64,000 nt of DNA from Plasmodiophora brassicae. Taxonomy: Eukaryota > Endomyxa: Phytomyxea > Phytomyxea > Plasmodiophorida. The DNA is taken from assembly GCA_036867785.1 (NCBI GenBank), contig CP145415.1, positions 1,227,308-1,291,307 of the forward strand, written 5' to 3'. The position numbers and the translations under genes were made by a program. Shown here in pieces: positions 10,932-19,841 of the stretch (the stretch's first letter is position 1; each line of letters starts with the position of its first letter). Below the pieces are notes generated by a model. The model did not search any database, was not told the origin of the DNA, and saw only the letters and a list, made by a program, of their open reading frames with translations.

Positions 10932-12237
10932 ATGCAACGCGTGCTCGTCGTCGTCGTCCTCCTCATGCCAGCTGTGCTAGTCGACGGTAGGCACCTGCCG
11001 CCGGCGTGTGGCGCATGTTTGTGTCTAACGGACGCGCGCGCGCCCTGCTTCAGGGTTGCTTGCGCCAATCCTGTCGTCGGCGAAAGAGGGTTTCCGGTCT
11101 GTGAAGGCGGCGATTCTGCCTGCGTACGCCGAGGTCCAGGCCGTGGCAAGCTACGTCCATCAGGGCGCTGCCAACGGCGGCGTCAACGTCGTCACCTACA
11201 ACGTCCAGGAGGCCCCCGTCTCCGGGCTCCAGTCCGGCCTGACCAGCAAGGACCGCGTCCAGTACATTCCGGTCAGCAGGCAGTGGTTGACCCCCTGGCA
11301 TGCGTGGCCGCCTGACCGGATGACGTGTGTCGGGACAGGGCACACAGACAATTAAGGACCGGAACAACGACATCGTCGTGTTCACGAACGTGTACCGCGA
11401 TTCATCGTTCCGGGACCTGAAGACGCTGATGAGCAGCAACGGGTTCGCCAGCACGAGCGCGCCGGGCCAACCGATGAACGTGAAGTCCAGCGGCGGCGTG
11501 TTCATCGCGGTCCGCACGCCTGTCCTGCGCCAGGACACGCGCGTCTTCAGCAAATGCGGCTGCTACACGACCTGCCTGATGTCATCGCCCGGGTTCGTCT
11601 ACGTTGAAACCGTAGGCACATGGCGTCGGGCGCCTACCTAGAACGCAGTGCACTGACAGCGGCTCCCCCATGGCGACAGACGATGGCGGACCAGAAGGTG
11701 GCCATTGTCGGTACATCGCTGCAGGCGGACGGGGTGACCGGATGCAGCGCCACCGAGGTGCAGGACGCGCGGCGCACACAGGTGGAGGAGATTCGCCAGT
11801 TCCTGAGCGAGAACGCCCAGCAGATGGACATTGTCATACTGGCCGGGGACCTCAATGTGAACAACCGGCCGGATGCGTCGCCGACGGAGGCGAACGAGTA
11901 CCGGGACCTGATGTCGTTGATCGGTGCGGGGGCCGTCGAGATGCAGGGCGGCACGCTGACGGCGTCGTGCGACCCGAACACGAACTCGGAGATGCGCCTG
12001 CAGGGCGACAGCCGCCTGAGGAACAGCGACTATGTCCTGTCGGTGGCCGTCAACGGGAAGCCGGCGCACCCGACCGTCAACGAGGTGCAAGCCGTCAAGC
12101 ACCCGCTGAAGCCACAGCAGGACCTGTCCAGCCATCATGCAGTCGCTGGATTCGTCGCCCTGTCCGGCGGGTCCATTCCAGCACCGATCTCGCTCGTCGC
12201 GTCGCTGCTCGTCCTCGTGCTGACATGCTCCACATAG
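10932..12237 (+). CDS. Secreted endonuclease/exonuclease/phosphatase-fold enzyme (sphingomyelinase/DNase I-like), possible GPI tail
   Basis: Four exons: 10932-10986, 11054-11271, 11339-11611 and 11680-12237; introns of 67, 67 and 68 nt; 367 aa. An N-terminal hydrophobic signal (MQRVLVVVVLLMPAVLVDG) is followed by EEP-superfamily landmarks: VNVVTYNVQ near the start, DIVVF, SSGGVFIAVRTP, AIVGTSLQA, ILAGDLNVN and SSHHAVAGFVAL, which fit the Asn/His/Asp active-site strands. The layout resembles bacterial-type neutral sphingomyelinases, but the substrate cannot be told from sequence. The C-terminus is a short hydrophobic stretch (PAPISLVASLLVLVLTCST) after a small-residue region, as in GPI-anchor signals. 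PIG-S, part of the GPI transamidase, is encoded 8 kb away, so the anchoring route exists. Substrate and anchoring are inference. Confidence 0.8.
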
Positions 12238-12354
12238 CTGCGCCCTACGACATGGTACGGGCACCACCACACCCACCATAGATTACACGACGGATCGTTA
12301 CGTGTCTGAGTGATACACGACCAGAGGAGCATTGAGCGGTAGCAGATTCCCGGT

Positions 12355-14867
12355 TCATATATCGTCTTCCCACTGGTTGCCCAGCAGTGCAGGGGATGCC
12401 AGGCCCAAAGCCATGTACAGGCGTGAACACAGGAACACGCCGATCAGCTGCGTGCAGGCCACAATAGCAACGCCAACGACGCTCAGCGCACGCGGGACAG
12501 TGATGTTGATCGTGTTGCACTCGAACGAGTCGCTGTTGACCGCGTACGTTACAATCACTGGCGAGCAAACCGCCACGTCATTGCCTGGCGAACCAGTTCA
12601 ACGTCCACCATCCCCGCCTTACGTGTGAGCACGACGACAAGCGAGAAAATACAGGACGAGCCCGCCCATAGCAGATTACGACGATTGCAGCTGTTGCATA
12701 TGGCCATGTACGCCATTACACTGACGATGGGAAACCATGAGCTTAGGGGTGGGAGCCACGGTTGCCACCCGACCTGGATCCGATGGGGACCAGCGATAGG
12801 AAGAAGACGTGCCAATAAGCGAAGAAATTCTCAGGGCCACAGTACAGCAGCCACGAGAACGACGACAGGAACGCACCGGCTATTGAGAACATGGCTGATC
12901 TGAGCAACAGGTTATTGAGCGCCAACCGGTAGAGCCGAACGTGGACGCTGCCTAACACTCCCAACGCGTTCCTGTATCGTGCATCAACGATAATGTCACG
13001 AGTGAACGGCAGCATGGTGTAGACGTTGACCAGACGAGCTGGCAGTGAAGGTCAGCGGGCATATACAGGGCGCGATAAAGTTGCTCTACCCTTATTTGGA
13101 GTATACAGAGCCATCATCAAGGAGACCACAGTCACGACAACGACGACGATCTCAGCAGCAATGAAAAACGAGACGTTAAACTTCAGCGTTAGCAGCGTCA
13201 CGTCTTTGAAACTGTCAATTTCATACGTGCTGTACAGGCGAGCGTTCAGGCATGTTAGAAACCCGGCCTAGCAAAGGCAGACAAACACCTGCTATATTCG
13301 CAGCTGGGGCTGTCGCATATCGCCAGCTTGAGGTAGAACGAATTGGGTGCTTCGTACACGGAATACGTGATAACCTACGATGAAGGCATTGAGAAAAGGG
13401 CACTGACAGTGATGGGAACCAAACCGCACTGACAGGTCTGCCATCCGAGGGACGCAGGACCATTGAGATCTGCATCTCTGAAACGATCCATAAAGGACTC
13501 TCGTCAACGACGGAAGCATCAACACACTGATCGGTATCGTCAATGCAGAGCGGGGCGGCACACTTGAAGACCAGCAGCGCGCCACCGACCCCGCCTTCCC
13601 AGGCCTGAAAGAAGGCAATGATCGGCAGTCCACCGCCTGCGAACACGCTGGTCACTCGCATCATCGGTATGACACGGGCCGCCTGAACGCTACATACCAA
13701 CAGGTAGGCTTCTGCTTGTACACCTTATAACGGGCCAGTTGATGGCCTGCGCGCTGTTCATCAGCGTCCGTATCGTGCAGTCCTTGGCCACCAACGATGA
13801 CGTGCTGCAAACGGCCAGTTGCAGGATGGAATACGATTCATCAGCGTAGGCGACGAGCAAATTGCCACTGTGGTCCAGCGCGACCGACGAATACTCAGAC
13901 GCAGACTCATCTGAACACCGGAACGAAAAGCGTCAACGACACGAACGCAGATGCGTCCTACTCAGACCCTGCCTAGCGTTACGATTCGAGGCGCGTCGCA
14001 CGTCCCCTGATCGCAGACGCACAGCTGTAACGTGCCCGTCGTCCCATTTGGGTTCCTGCGGTCGTGGTGTCAAACGCGGTAAATGACGCATGCAAACGGG
14101 GGAGGGGGCCAATCGAGGACCATTGCTGGAAGCTGATGATGGTCGTGTTCCCTGCAGTGACAATGTCGGTGGACCCGTACGAATGGTAGAACCCTCCCAG
14201 CTTATACGGGAACGTGACATGGGACGACCGACAGTCATCGGTCAAACCTGCCCTGAGAGTTGGACATCAGATTGTACACAGAGATGAGCACCATCACCAA
14301 CAGGTCGCGACGGCTAGGGAATTTCTTGTCTTGTCCATGTAGGCGACGAGCGGGAGGCCGTTGGCGCCGACCAGGGCAGCCGCCGCAAACCCGACATTCG
14401 ACGTGCTGCCAATCTTGGTCGTCGTGAACGCGGCGCAGGACGAATCAGAACACGACATGCCATACAAAGTGGCGGCATTGCCCGACTGCAACGGTGCAAA
14501 CGCGATGAACGGGCGATTGCGCACGAACGTCAGCGATGCGGCCGCCAGCGGCGGTGTGCATCCCAGATGCCGACTTCGCTTCGATTCCGTATCGCACTGC
14601 TCTGCGTTCGGCACAAGCGCCCTGCCTGAGTCGGTCTGCACGTCTTGACGGTGGGCCGTCTCACGACCGACCTGCGTCGCACGTGGTCATCTTGAGCCCC
14701 CAGGCGGATCCGTAGACGACAACGATGGACCGCGTGACCGGGTCCAGTTGCAGGGACGGGTACTGGCCGAGGTCGGTGACACCAATCGGCCCGCCGTCCA
14801 TTGCCGCCCCCCACGCCGACACCGTCACGATGATCACGCCAGCGACCACGCCGGCACGGCATGCCAT
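12355..14867 (-). CDS. Receptor-like membrane protein: signal peptide, propeller-like repeats, multi-TM C-terminus
   Basis: Ten exons rebuilt on the minus strand: 14867-14672, 14625-14298, 14252-14002, 13910-13732, 13682-13434, 13374-13289, 13229-13090, 13038-12774, 12720-12623 and 12557-12355. All join in frame to 664 aa. The exon 3/4 and 4/5 splice sites are the least certain. A signal peptide (MACRAGVVAGVIIVTVSAWG) leads into about five repeats of the pattern 'SLxLD..G..LVAYxD....LxLAxC...C', for example YPSLQLD, PLVAYMD, SVALDHSGNLLVAYADESY and VITYSVYEAPNSFYLKLAIC. From about residue 420 come five or six hydrophobic spans, starting SFFIAAEIVVVVVTVVSLMM. I know no family with this combination. 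It lies tail-to-tail with the secreted hydrolase gene (117 bp apart). Confidence 0.7.
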
Positions 14868-14981
14868 TACGGCACGCGACCCTCCGACTAGAATAGCGAA
14901 TATAAGGGGGGACGGGGCCATCAGACCGGCCGGTCCCTGACGCCCCCCGGTTCCATTTACTTATCGTATCGTACAATCTGT

Positions 14982-15395
14982 TTAAGCGGACGTGTCGTCG
15001 TCGTCGTCGCCGCTCGGCGATCTCGGCAGTTTGAAGTAGGACGATTCAACGTGCGGCGCGTGTTGCAGGATATCGTCGTGGGGACACGGGTCCAACGCGG
15101 CGTCTTCCGTAAGGCGCAGGCTGTGTCCCCAGAAGTCGAGCGGTGATACGACCGGCTGTACGTCATCGGGGACGGGCGCGTTCTGCACCTGCGCGGTCCA
15201 CTCGATGACGGCAGCAATACCGGCGTCCGATTCGCCATCGCCGACTTTGCACATCGCCTGCAGACGACCGCGTTCATCTTCACTCAGCACGGGCGTTGCC
15301 CTCGACGCCGTCGCAGCCGACAACGCCTGGCGCAGAGACCAGGTCGACGGTGGCACCAGAGCTCGCGCCACGGCGCGCCCCGCGATCGACCCCAT
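14982..15395 (-). CDS. GATC: Mitochondrial Glu-tRNA(Gln) amidotransferase subunit C (GatC-like)
   Basis: Single exon, 137 aa. With GatA and GatB, GatC makes Gln-tRNA(Gln) by transamidation in mitochondria. The first ATG in this frame is at 15395. It gives a basic, acid-free N-terminus (MGSIAGRAVARALVPPSTWS) typical of a mitochondrial presequence. The body fits GatC: LSEDERGRLQ at the helix start, PDDVQPVVSPLDF (the 'VEP..SP' turn), SLRLTEDAAL, DDILQHAPHVESSYFKLP near the end, then an acidic tail with five aspartates. The frame is open further upstream through a hydrophobic stretch but has no ATG there, so I do not count that stretch. The stop of the next upstream gene is at 15541, leaving about 145 bp between the genes. 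Confidence 0.72.
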   Translation of the reverse strand: MGSIAGRAVARALVPPSTWSLRQALSAATASRATPVLSEDERGRLQAMCKVGDGESDAGIAAVIEWTAQVQNAPVPDDVQPVVSPLDFWGHSLRLTEDAALDPCPHDDILQHAPHVESSYFKLPRSPSGDDDDDTSA

Positions 15396-15540
15396 TTCGG
15401 AACGCGGCGGCGACCGAGTGGCGCTCACCACGGACACGCCGATGCCGATCAGCCACAGCAGCCAGTAGCGAAGCGGGCGCTGCTCGTGTATTGCAGAGAG
15501 CACGTGCGGTAGTGGTGATTCCAACCTGCGCCCGCGTATG

Positions 15541-16407
15541 CTAGACCACGTTGTTCACGATGTGCTCCTCTGTTGAGGTGCTGAGACCCCGGGCCTTCTG
15601 CGGGACCGTCGGCCTGTCGGTCCTGGTGGGACGGACCGGATGCGCAGCGAGATCTCTGCTCGATTTCAGGGACAGCAAATACATGGACATGAAGCAGGCG
15701 GGAACCAGGGTGACAAACGCGTTCAGCGTGCTGATGATGTTCGTCGGGAACACGTTCAGCAGAATCAGGTAGGACGCCTGGACGAAGAAGGAGAAGGTGG
15801 CCAGCGATTCCTGTTCGCCCATGATTTTCGAGATGATCTGCCGCGTCTGCTGGCTCTTCATGGTGCCCAGCTGCCGCATTGAAAGGTAGAGCCGACCGAC
15901 GATCATGCAGGCGATGAATGCGTCAAACACGAGGTCACCGACTTTCTGCAGGTAGCTGGTGGCCAACGGGCTCTGCGTCAGGCAGACGCCGTTGCTCGAC
16001 GTGGTCGTGTAAAGGAACGCACCATAGACGGCCTCGATGCTGGCGCGTATAAAAAAGCTGACAGCAATTACAGCAACCAGATACGATCGTCGCATATATC
16101 GGGCGTTGAGATGGTACACGATCTGGAGCTGGAACGCCCAGACGGCCGCAAACTGCAATGCCTGCACAGGGAACACTGTAATGATCTTGAGCCTGCAGTT
16201 TGGAACCAGGTAGTAATCCCACAGGAAGGACTGAATCTGTAGTTCGGCGAGGGATACCGCGATCACGATGCAGGTCCACCTGTGCCATCGAGTGTGAATG
16301 CGTCGGGTCATGACGACAATCACAACGAAGCAGGCGCCGAACCCGGCCGCCATGCCGCGAATGAACTCAGTCAGTAGCTGGTCCGCGGTGAACAATGGCT
16401 TCGACAT
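15541..16407 (-). CDS. Seven-TM orphan membrane protein
   Basis: Single exon, 288 aa from the ATG at 16407. Seven hydrophobic segments can be counted: FIRGMAAGFGACFVVIVVM, CIVIAVSLAELQIQSFLW, IITVFPVQALQFAAVWAF, SYLVAVIAVSFFIRASI, VGDLVFDAFIACMIVG, ATFSFFVQASYLILLNV and NAFVTLVPACFMSMYLL. The C-terminal tail is polar and rich in Arg, Thr and Pro, and presumably cytosolic. The topology is like a serpentine receptor, but no GPCR motif (DRY, NPxxY) is visible and I do not recognise the family. It is one of few intronless genes here. Together with the repeat-ectodomain protein it makes two membrane-protein genes in the same 4-kb stretch of the minus strand, with GatC between them. Confidence 0.75.
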   Translation of the reverse strand: MSKPLFTADQLLTEFIRGMAAGFGACFVVIVVMTRRIHTRWHRWTCIVIAVSLAELQIQSFLWDYYLVPNCRLKIITVFPVQALQFAAVWAFQLQIVYHLNARYMRRSYLVAVIAVSFFIRASIEAVYGAFLYTTTSSNGVCLTQSPLATSYLQKVGDLVFDAFIACMIVGRLYLSMRQLGTMKSQQTRQIISKIMGEQESLATFSFFVQASYLILLNVFPTNIISTLNAFVTLVPACFMSMYLLSLKSSRDLAAHPVRPTRTDRPTVPQKARGLSTSTEEHIVNNVV

Positions 16408-16923
16408 CCCGCTGTACCCTTGTGCAGGCGTGCGTGAGCATAGCCACAATAGCAGACTCTACTATACTGCTACAGCACTTCCACCGACTGCCCTGTCACT
16501 GAGTCGCGGCTTTCCCTATCAGGTGCGCGTGAACCTGGAGGTGCGCCCACCCAGTCACAGGGACCTCCAGGTGCGCGCACCTCCAGGTTCGCCAACTAAG
16601 TGAAAATGAGTCATCTGGGGCTCTGTGACATACGAGAGCCAGCAGCCTCCGTTACGTAAAAATGCAATACGTATCTGCAATTTGAATTTCGCGCGGGGTA
16701 TCATTGCCGCCGTTCATGTCCGCTTCATCATTCATCGCCTATACCCTTGTCACGGATTCGCCTGTCGCCTGGCCACGATTCTTTGCACTCAAATCACCGT
16801 GACCGGCTGATACCGCCGATCGGCTAGCGTCCACTTCGTATCGTTCCAGAACGGGCTGTTGCCGTTTATGCACGCGTTCAGCGTCAAGCATGGATTTGTT
16901 ATCGCACGCAAAGCACAACACGA
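16408..16923. repeat. Intergenic with a 16-bp inverted repeat (16531-16546 / 16575-16590)
   Basis: GAACCTGGAGGTGCGC pairs exactly with GCGCACCTCCAGGTTC across a 28-base loop. The loop itself contains a further partial copy (GGACCTCCAGGTGCGC), so the locus carries three related copies in two orientations. No gene is supported in this stretch. The element could be a hairpin terminator-like structure or a small mobile remnant; I cannot decide. Confidence 0.6.
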
Positions 16924-17440
16924 ATGATTCGGCGAAGGCGGTGCAACATTTCGGAGAGGAAAAGGTCGTTCAGAGGGGTTATTATTTCTCCTGCAGCTCT
17001 AGGCTCTCATATTGGAGGCTGTCCGTTTCATGTCGACTTCACATACGTCTTCACAGACCGGCGATACGTCGTAGAGAAGGACAACACGGTTCCGCACAGA
17101 AACGCTCTTCAACATCTCTTGTTGTTGTCGGAATTTTATTCAAGCAGAAGGACGCTGAACGGACTACCGAGGAACGGGAAGCCATTCTGGAATTGGCTCC
17201 TTTTGTTAGCATTGGCACCTCCCGTGTGCAACGTCGACGCTGGCCGATGATTGGTTTCGACCGCAAACTGCTATACCGCTTGAAAGCAAAGCGTCGTGAG
17301 ATTGCATTTGCCTCCGACCGAGACGCCATCAACCGCTTCATGGAGGAAGGCCAGAAGATTCGGGATGCCGGTGGAGTGTTCGATATTCGCTTTGACGATT
17401 GCCTACGTATTGAGGAAGTTCTCGTCCAGAACCCATCAGT
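16924..17440 (+). pseudogene. FAR1/MULE-like transposase relic (fragment)
   Basis: Two plus-strand reading frames together resemble the start of a FAR1/MULE-type transposase. The first (to about 17130) has GGCPFHVDFTYVFTDRRYVV then PHRN, like a zinc-binding FAR1 domain. The second (from about 17150) has TTEEREAILELAPFVSIGTS, followed by RVQRRRW and LLYRLKAKRREIAFASDRDA. The frames need a shift or intron to join and the element stops after about 170 codons, so it is a fragment. Its 3' part is copied in inverted orientation just downstream. Family recognition is from memory and weak. Confidence 0.35.
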
Positions 17441-17583
17441 GAAAGTATCGAACACTCCACCGGCATCCCGAATCTTCTGGTCTTCCTCCATGAAGCGGTT
17501 GATGGCGTCTCGATCGGAGGCAAATGCAATCTCACGACGCTTTGCTTTCAAGCGGTATAGCAGTCTGCGGTTGAACCCGATAG
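17250..17583. repeat. Long inverted duplication, arms about 135 bp, spacer 62 bp
   Basis: The segment at about 17250-17384 reappears as reverse complement at about 17447-17583, with a handful of mismatches (for example GGCCAGAAG versus GACCAGAAG). The spacer is 17385-17446. Both arms encode the same peptide (AKRREIAFASDRDAINRFME), one arm on each strand. A transcript of either strand would fold into a hairpin of more than 130 bp. It lies 110 bp upstream of the Cactin start. Confidence 0.85.
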
Positions 17584-17691
17584 CACAGAGTGTCGCCTCA
17601 TCCAGAGATGGAGTACGACGACCGTATATTGGCCACGTTAGCACATGCGCGGACGCCGTGGTGGGTGCACCCACGGAGTTGTTCGGCGGCA

Positions 17692-19776
17692 ATGGACACG
17701 AAAGCCAGATCTCGCAGCGACGGCCACAGGTCCAGGTCACGCTCGCGGTCCCCGGGTAGGAGGCCGACGTTGGCACACTGTCATTCAACTGCACGTGTAT
17801 CGATTGCTGACACTGCAGTTGCAGACCACAAGCGCCATCGACGAAACCGGGAGCCATCCCTCGAACGGGACGCGCGACGCAAGGCCAAGAAGGAGGCAAG
17901 ACGTCATAGCAAACAGTCTGGCGCCTTTGGGTATACCGATGACGCCAACCCGTTCGGCGATCCATCATTGTCGAAAGTATTCGTCTGGAAGAAGAAGCAC
18001 AAGGCCGAATTGGATGCCGGTTAGCCTGCGCTTTGGCGATCGTAATGCCCACTCATTCTTCGCGTTACGGCTATGCACAGGAACGCCCGTATCGAAGATT
18101 GAAAAGAAGGTTAAACGTAGGCAGCAGGAGTTGCGGGATGAAATCGAGCGTATCAAGCAACGCAAAGAGGAGCGCGAGATCGAGAAAGAGCAGATGGAGG
18201 AGATGAAAATGCAGATCGCACGCGAAATGGAACGCGATGCGAACGCCGACTGGGATCGGAAAGAAGAAGAATTTCTTAGGGAACAGGTATGGAGTTTGGG
18301 GTCATCGATTGATAATGTACCTGACACTCTACGTGCGTCATCAGCAACGAATTGTCGTCGCGCGTCGCATTCGGGAACAGCGGCAGAAACCTTCGGACCT
18401 GCTGGCACAGAATTTGTTTGTTCTGGAGTTGGATGGGAGGAAACCTACGACACCTGGACATGGCCAGGACGTCGTTGATCACGATACGTTCGACCTTATA
18501 GATCCGATCGCTGTCTTTCGCGACCTAGGGCAGCAAGAATTGCTGGAGCTCTTAAAGGATGTTCAGGACCAGATTGAGAACGGGGAACATGTCGAGTATT
18601 GGTCAGCACTTAGCGTTATCTGCGAGGACGCCCTCGTGGCGAGTGCCGACTCGAACCTGATCGACCCCGTTCGGTCTGATCTCGAAAAGATATTCCATGT
18701 AAGGGACACAGTGTAGAAGAACCATCGGCCGTATGCCTGACGCACGACACAGGAGAAGAGCGTTCAGGACCTGCGCAACCTGAAGGACAAGACCACGGCC
18801 AAAGTTGCTGGGCTAGACGCCGACGATTCGGTAGCTGTCGATGTCGATTATTGGCAGTCTCTGCTGCCTTTAATGGACCTTGCCATTGCTAAAGCCTATC
18901 TGCGCGAATTCTACAATAACTTGGTCCAGATGCGTCTCCAGCAGTTGGCTCAGGATGAGATGCAACTTGCAGGTTTGTCCGATTATCTGACTGTCAGCCA
19001 TCCCAAGCGATAACCCGTCCGGTTCCGTGCAGGTTGCGAGTCGCATGCTGTCAACAGTGGTTTGCGGAGCCCAGTTCAGTTCGTCGACGAGGAGCTGTCG
19101 CGTACTGCCATTGCTCCTGCAGATGACATGGCATCGTTACGTGAGCAACGCGCTTCTATTGTCGCCGAGGAATTTGCCAAGTTCAGTGAGAGCCGGGGCC
19201 GACTCGTTCCTCATCAAAAGAAACTCGAGGTACGTTTGCTCAGTGATCCCCAATGCAGAACGTCCCGGCGTCTAACTCCGCGTGACGAAGGTGTCTGCTG
19301 CTGCATTCGATGCGAACAACCTGATGAATACGATGACCGAGGACGAGCAACAGTTCTCGGATGTTGTCCAGTTGGCAAGTGACGGGACTGTTCCTTCGTG
19401 GGCTGACAAGTACAGGCCTCGCAAGCCGAAGTTCTTCAACTGTGTCAAAGCCGGGTACGAGTGGTCGAAGTACAATCAGACGCACTATGATCGGGAAAAT
19501 CCGCCGCCCAAAGTCGTTCAAGGCTACAAGTTCAACATATTCTATCCGGACCTGCTTGACCCGTCAGTCGCTCCAACGTTCACGAAGTTGAAGATACCAG
19601 ACGATCCAGACTTTTGCATTCTACGATTCTCGGCCGGACCACCGTACGAGGACATTGCCTTCAAGATCGTCAACAAGCCGTGGGAGAGCTCGCAAAGGCA
19701 TGGGTTCCGAAGCAAGTTCGAGAGAGGCGTCCTCTGCCTTTACTTCAACTTCAGGCGCATTCGATACCGAAGATAA
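17692..19776 (+). CDS. CACTIN: Cactin (spliceosome-associated)
   Basis: Seven exons: 17692-17755, 17819-18019, 18081-18286, 18345-18698, 18753-18972, 19033-19229 and 19291-19776; introns of 63, 61, 58, 54, 60 and 61 nt; 575 aa. Cactin is a nuclear protein that associates with the spliceosome and is needed for efficient splicing. The N-terminus has an RS-type stretch (HRSRSRSRSP). The central part has NPFGDPSLSKVFVWKKK and a charged helix (KQRKEEREIEKEQMEEMKMQ). The near-invariant C-terminal domain is complete: KPKFFNCVKAGYEWSKYNQT, NPPPKVVQGYKFNIFYPDLL, LRFSAGPPYEDIAFKIVNKP and FRRIRYRR at the end. The first intron is a multiple of three and stop-free, so gene finders may retain it. Confidence 0.95.
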
Positions 19777-19841
19777 ACCAATCGGTATCTTACTTGACCC
19801 CGAAACTGTTCCATACCTCCATTCGACAAGGTGTAAGGCCT

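Noticed and set aside
15396..15524. N-terminal extension of the GatC ORF containing a hydrophobic stretch
   Set aside because: No ATG upstream of 15,395; the internal ATG gives a proper mitochondrial presequence and a normal GatC length. An exon belonging to the upstream gene is possible but needs a weak splice site.
17051..18052. 333-aa minus-strand ORF antisense to Cactin
   Set aside because: It is mainly antisense to real Cactin exons plus the palindrome; no independent support.
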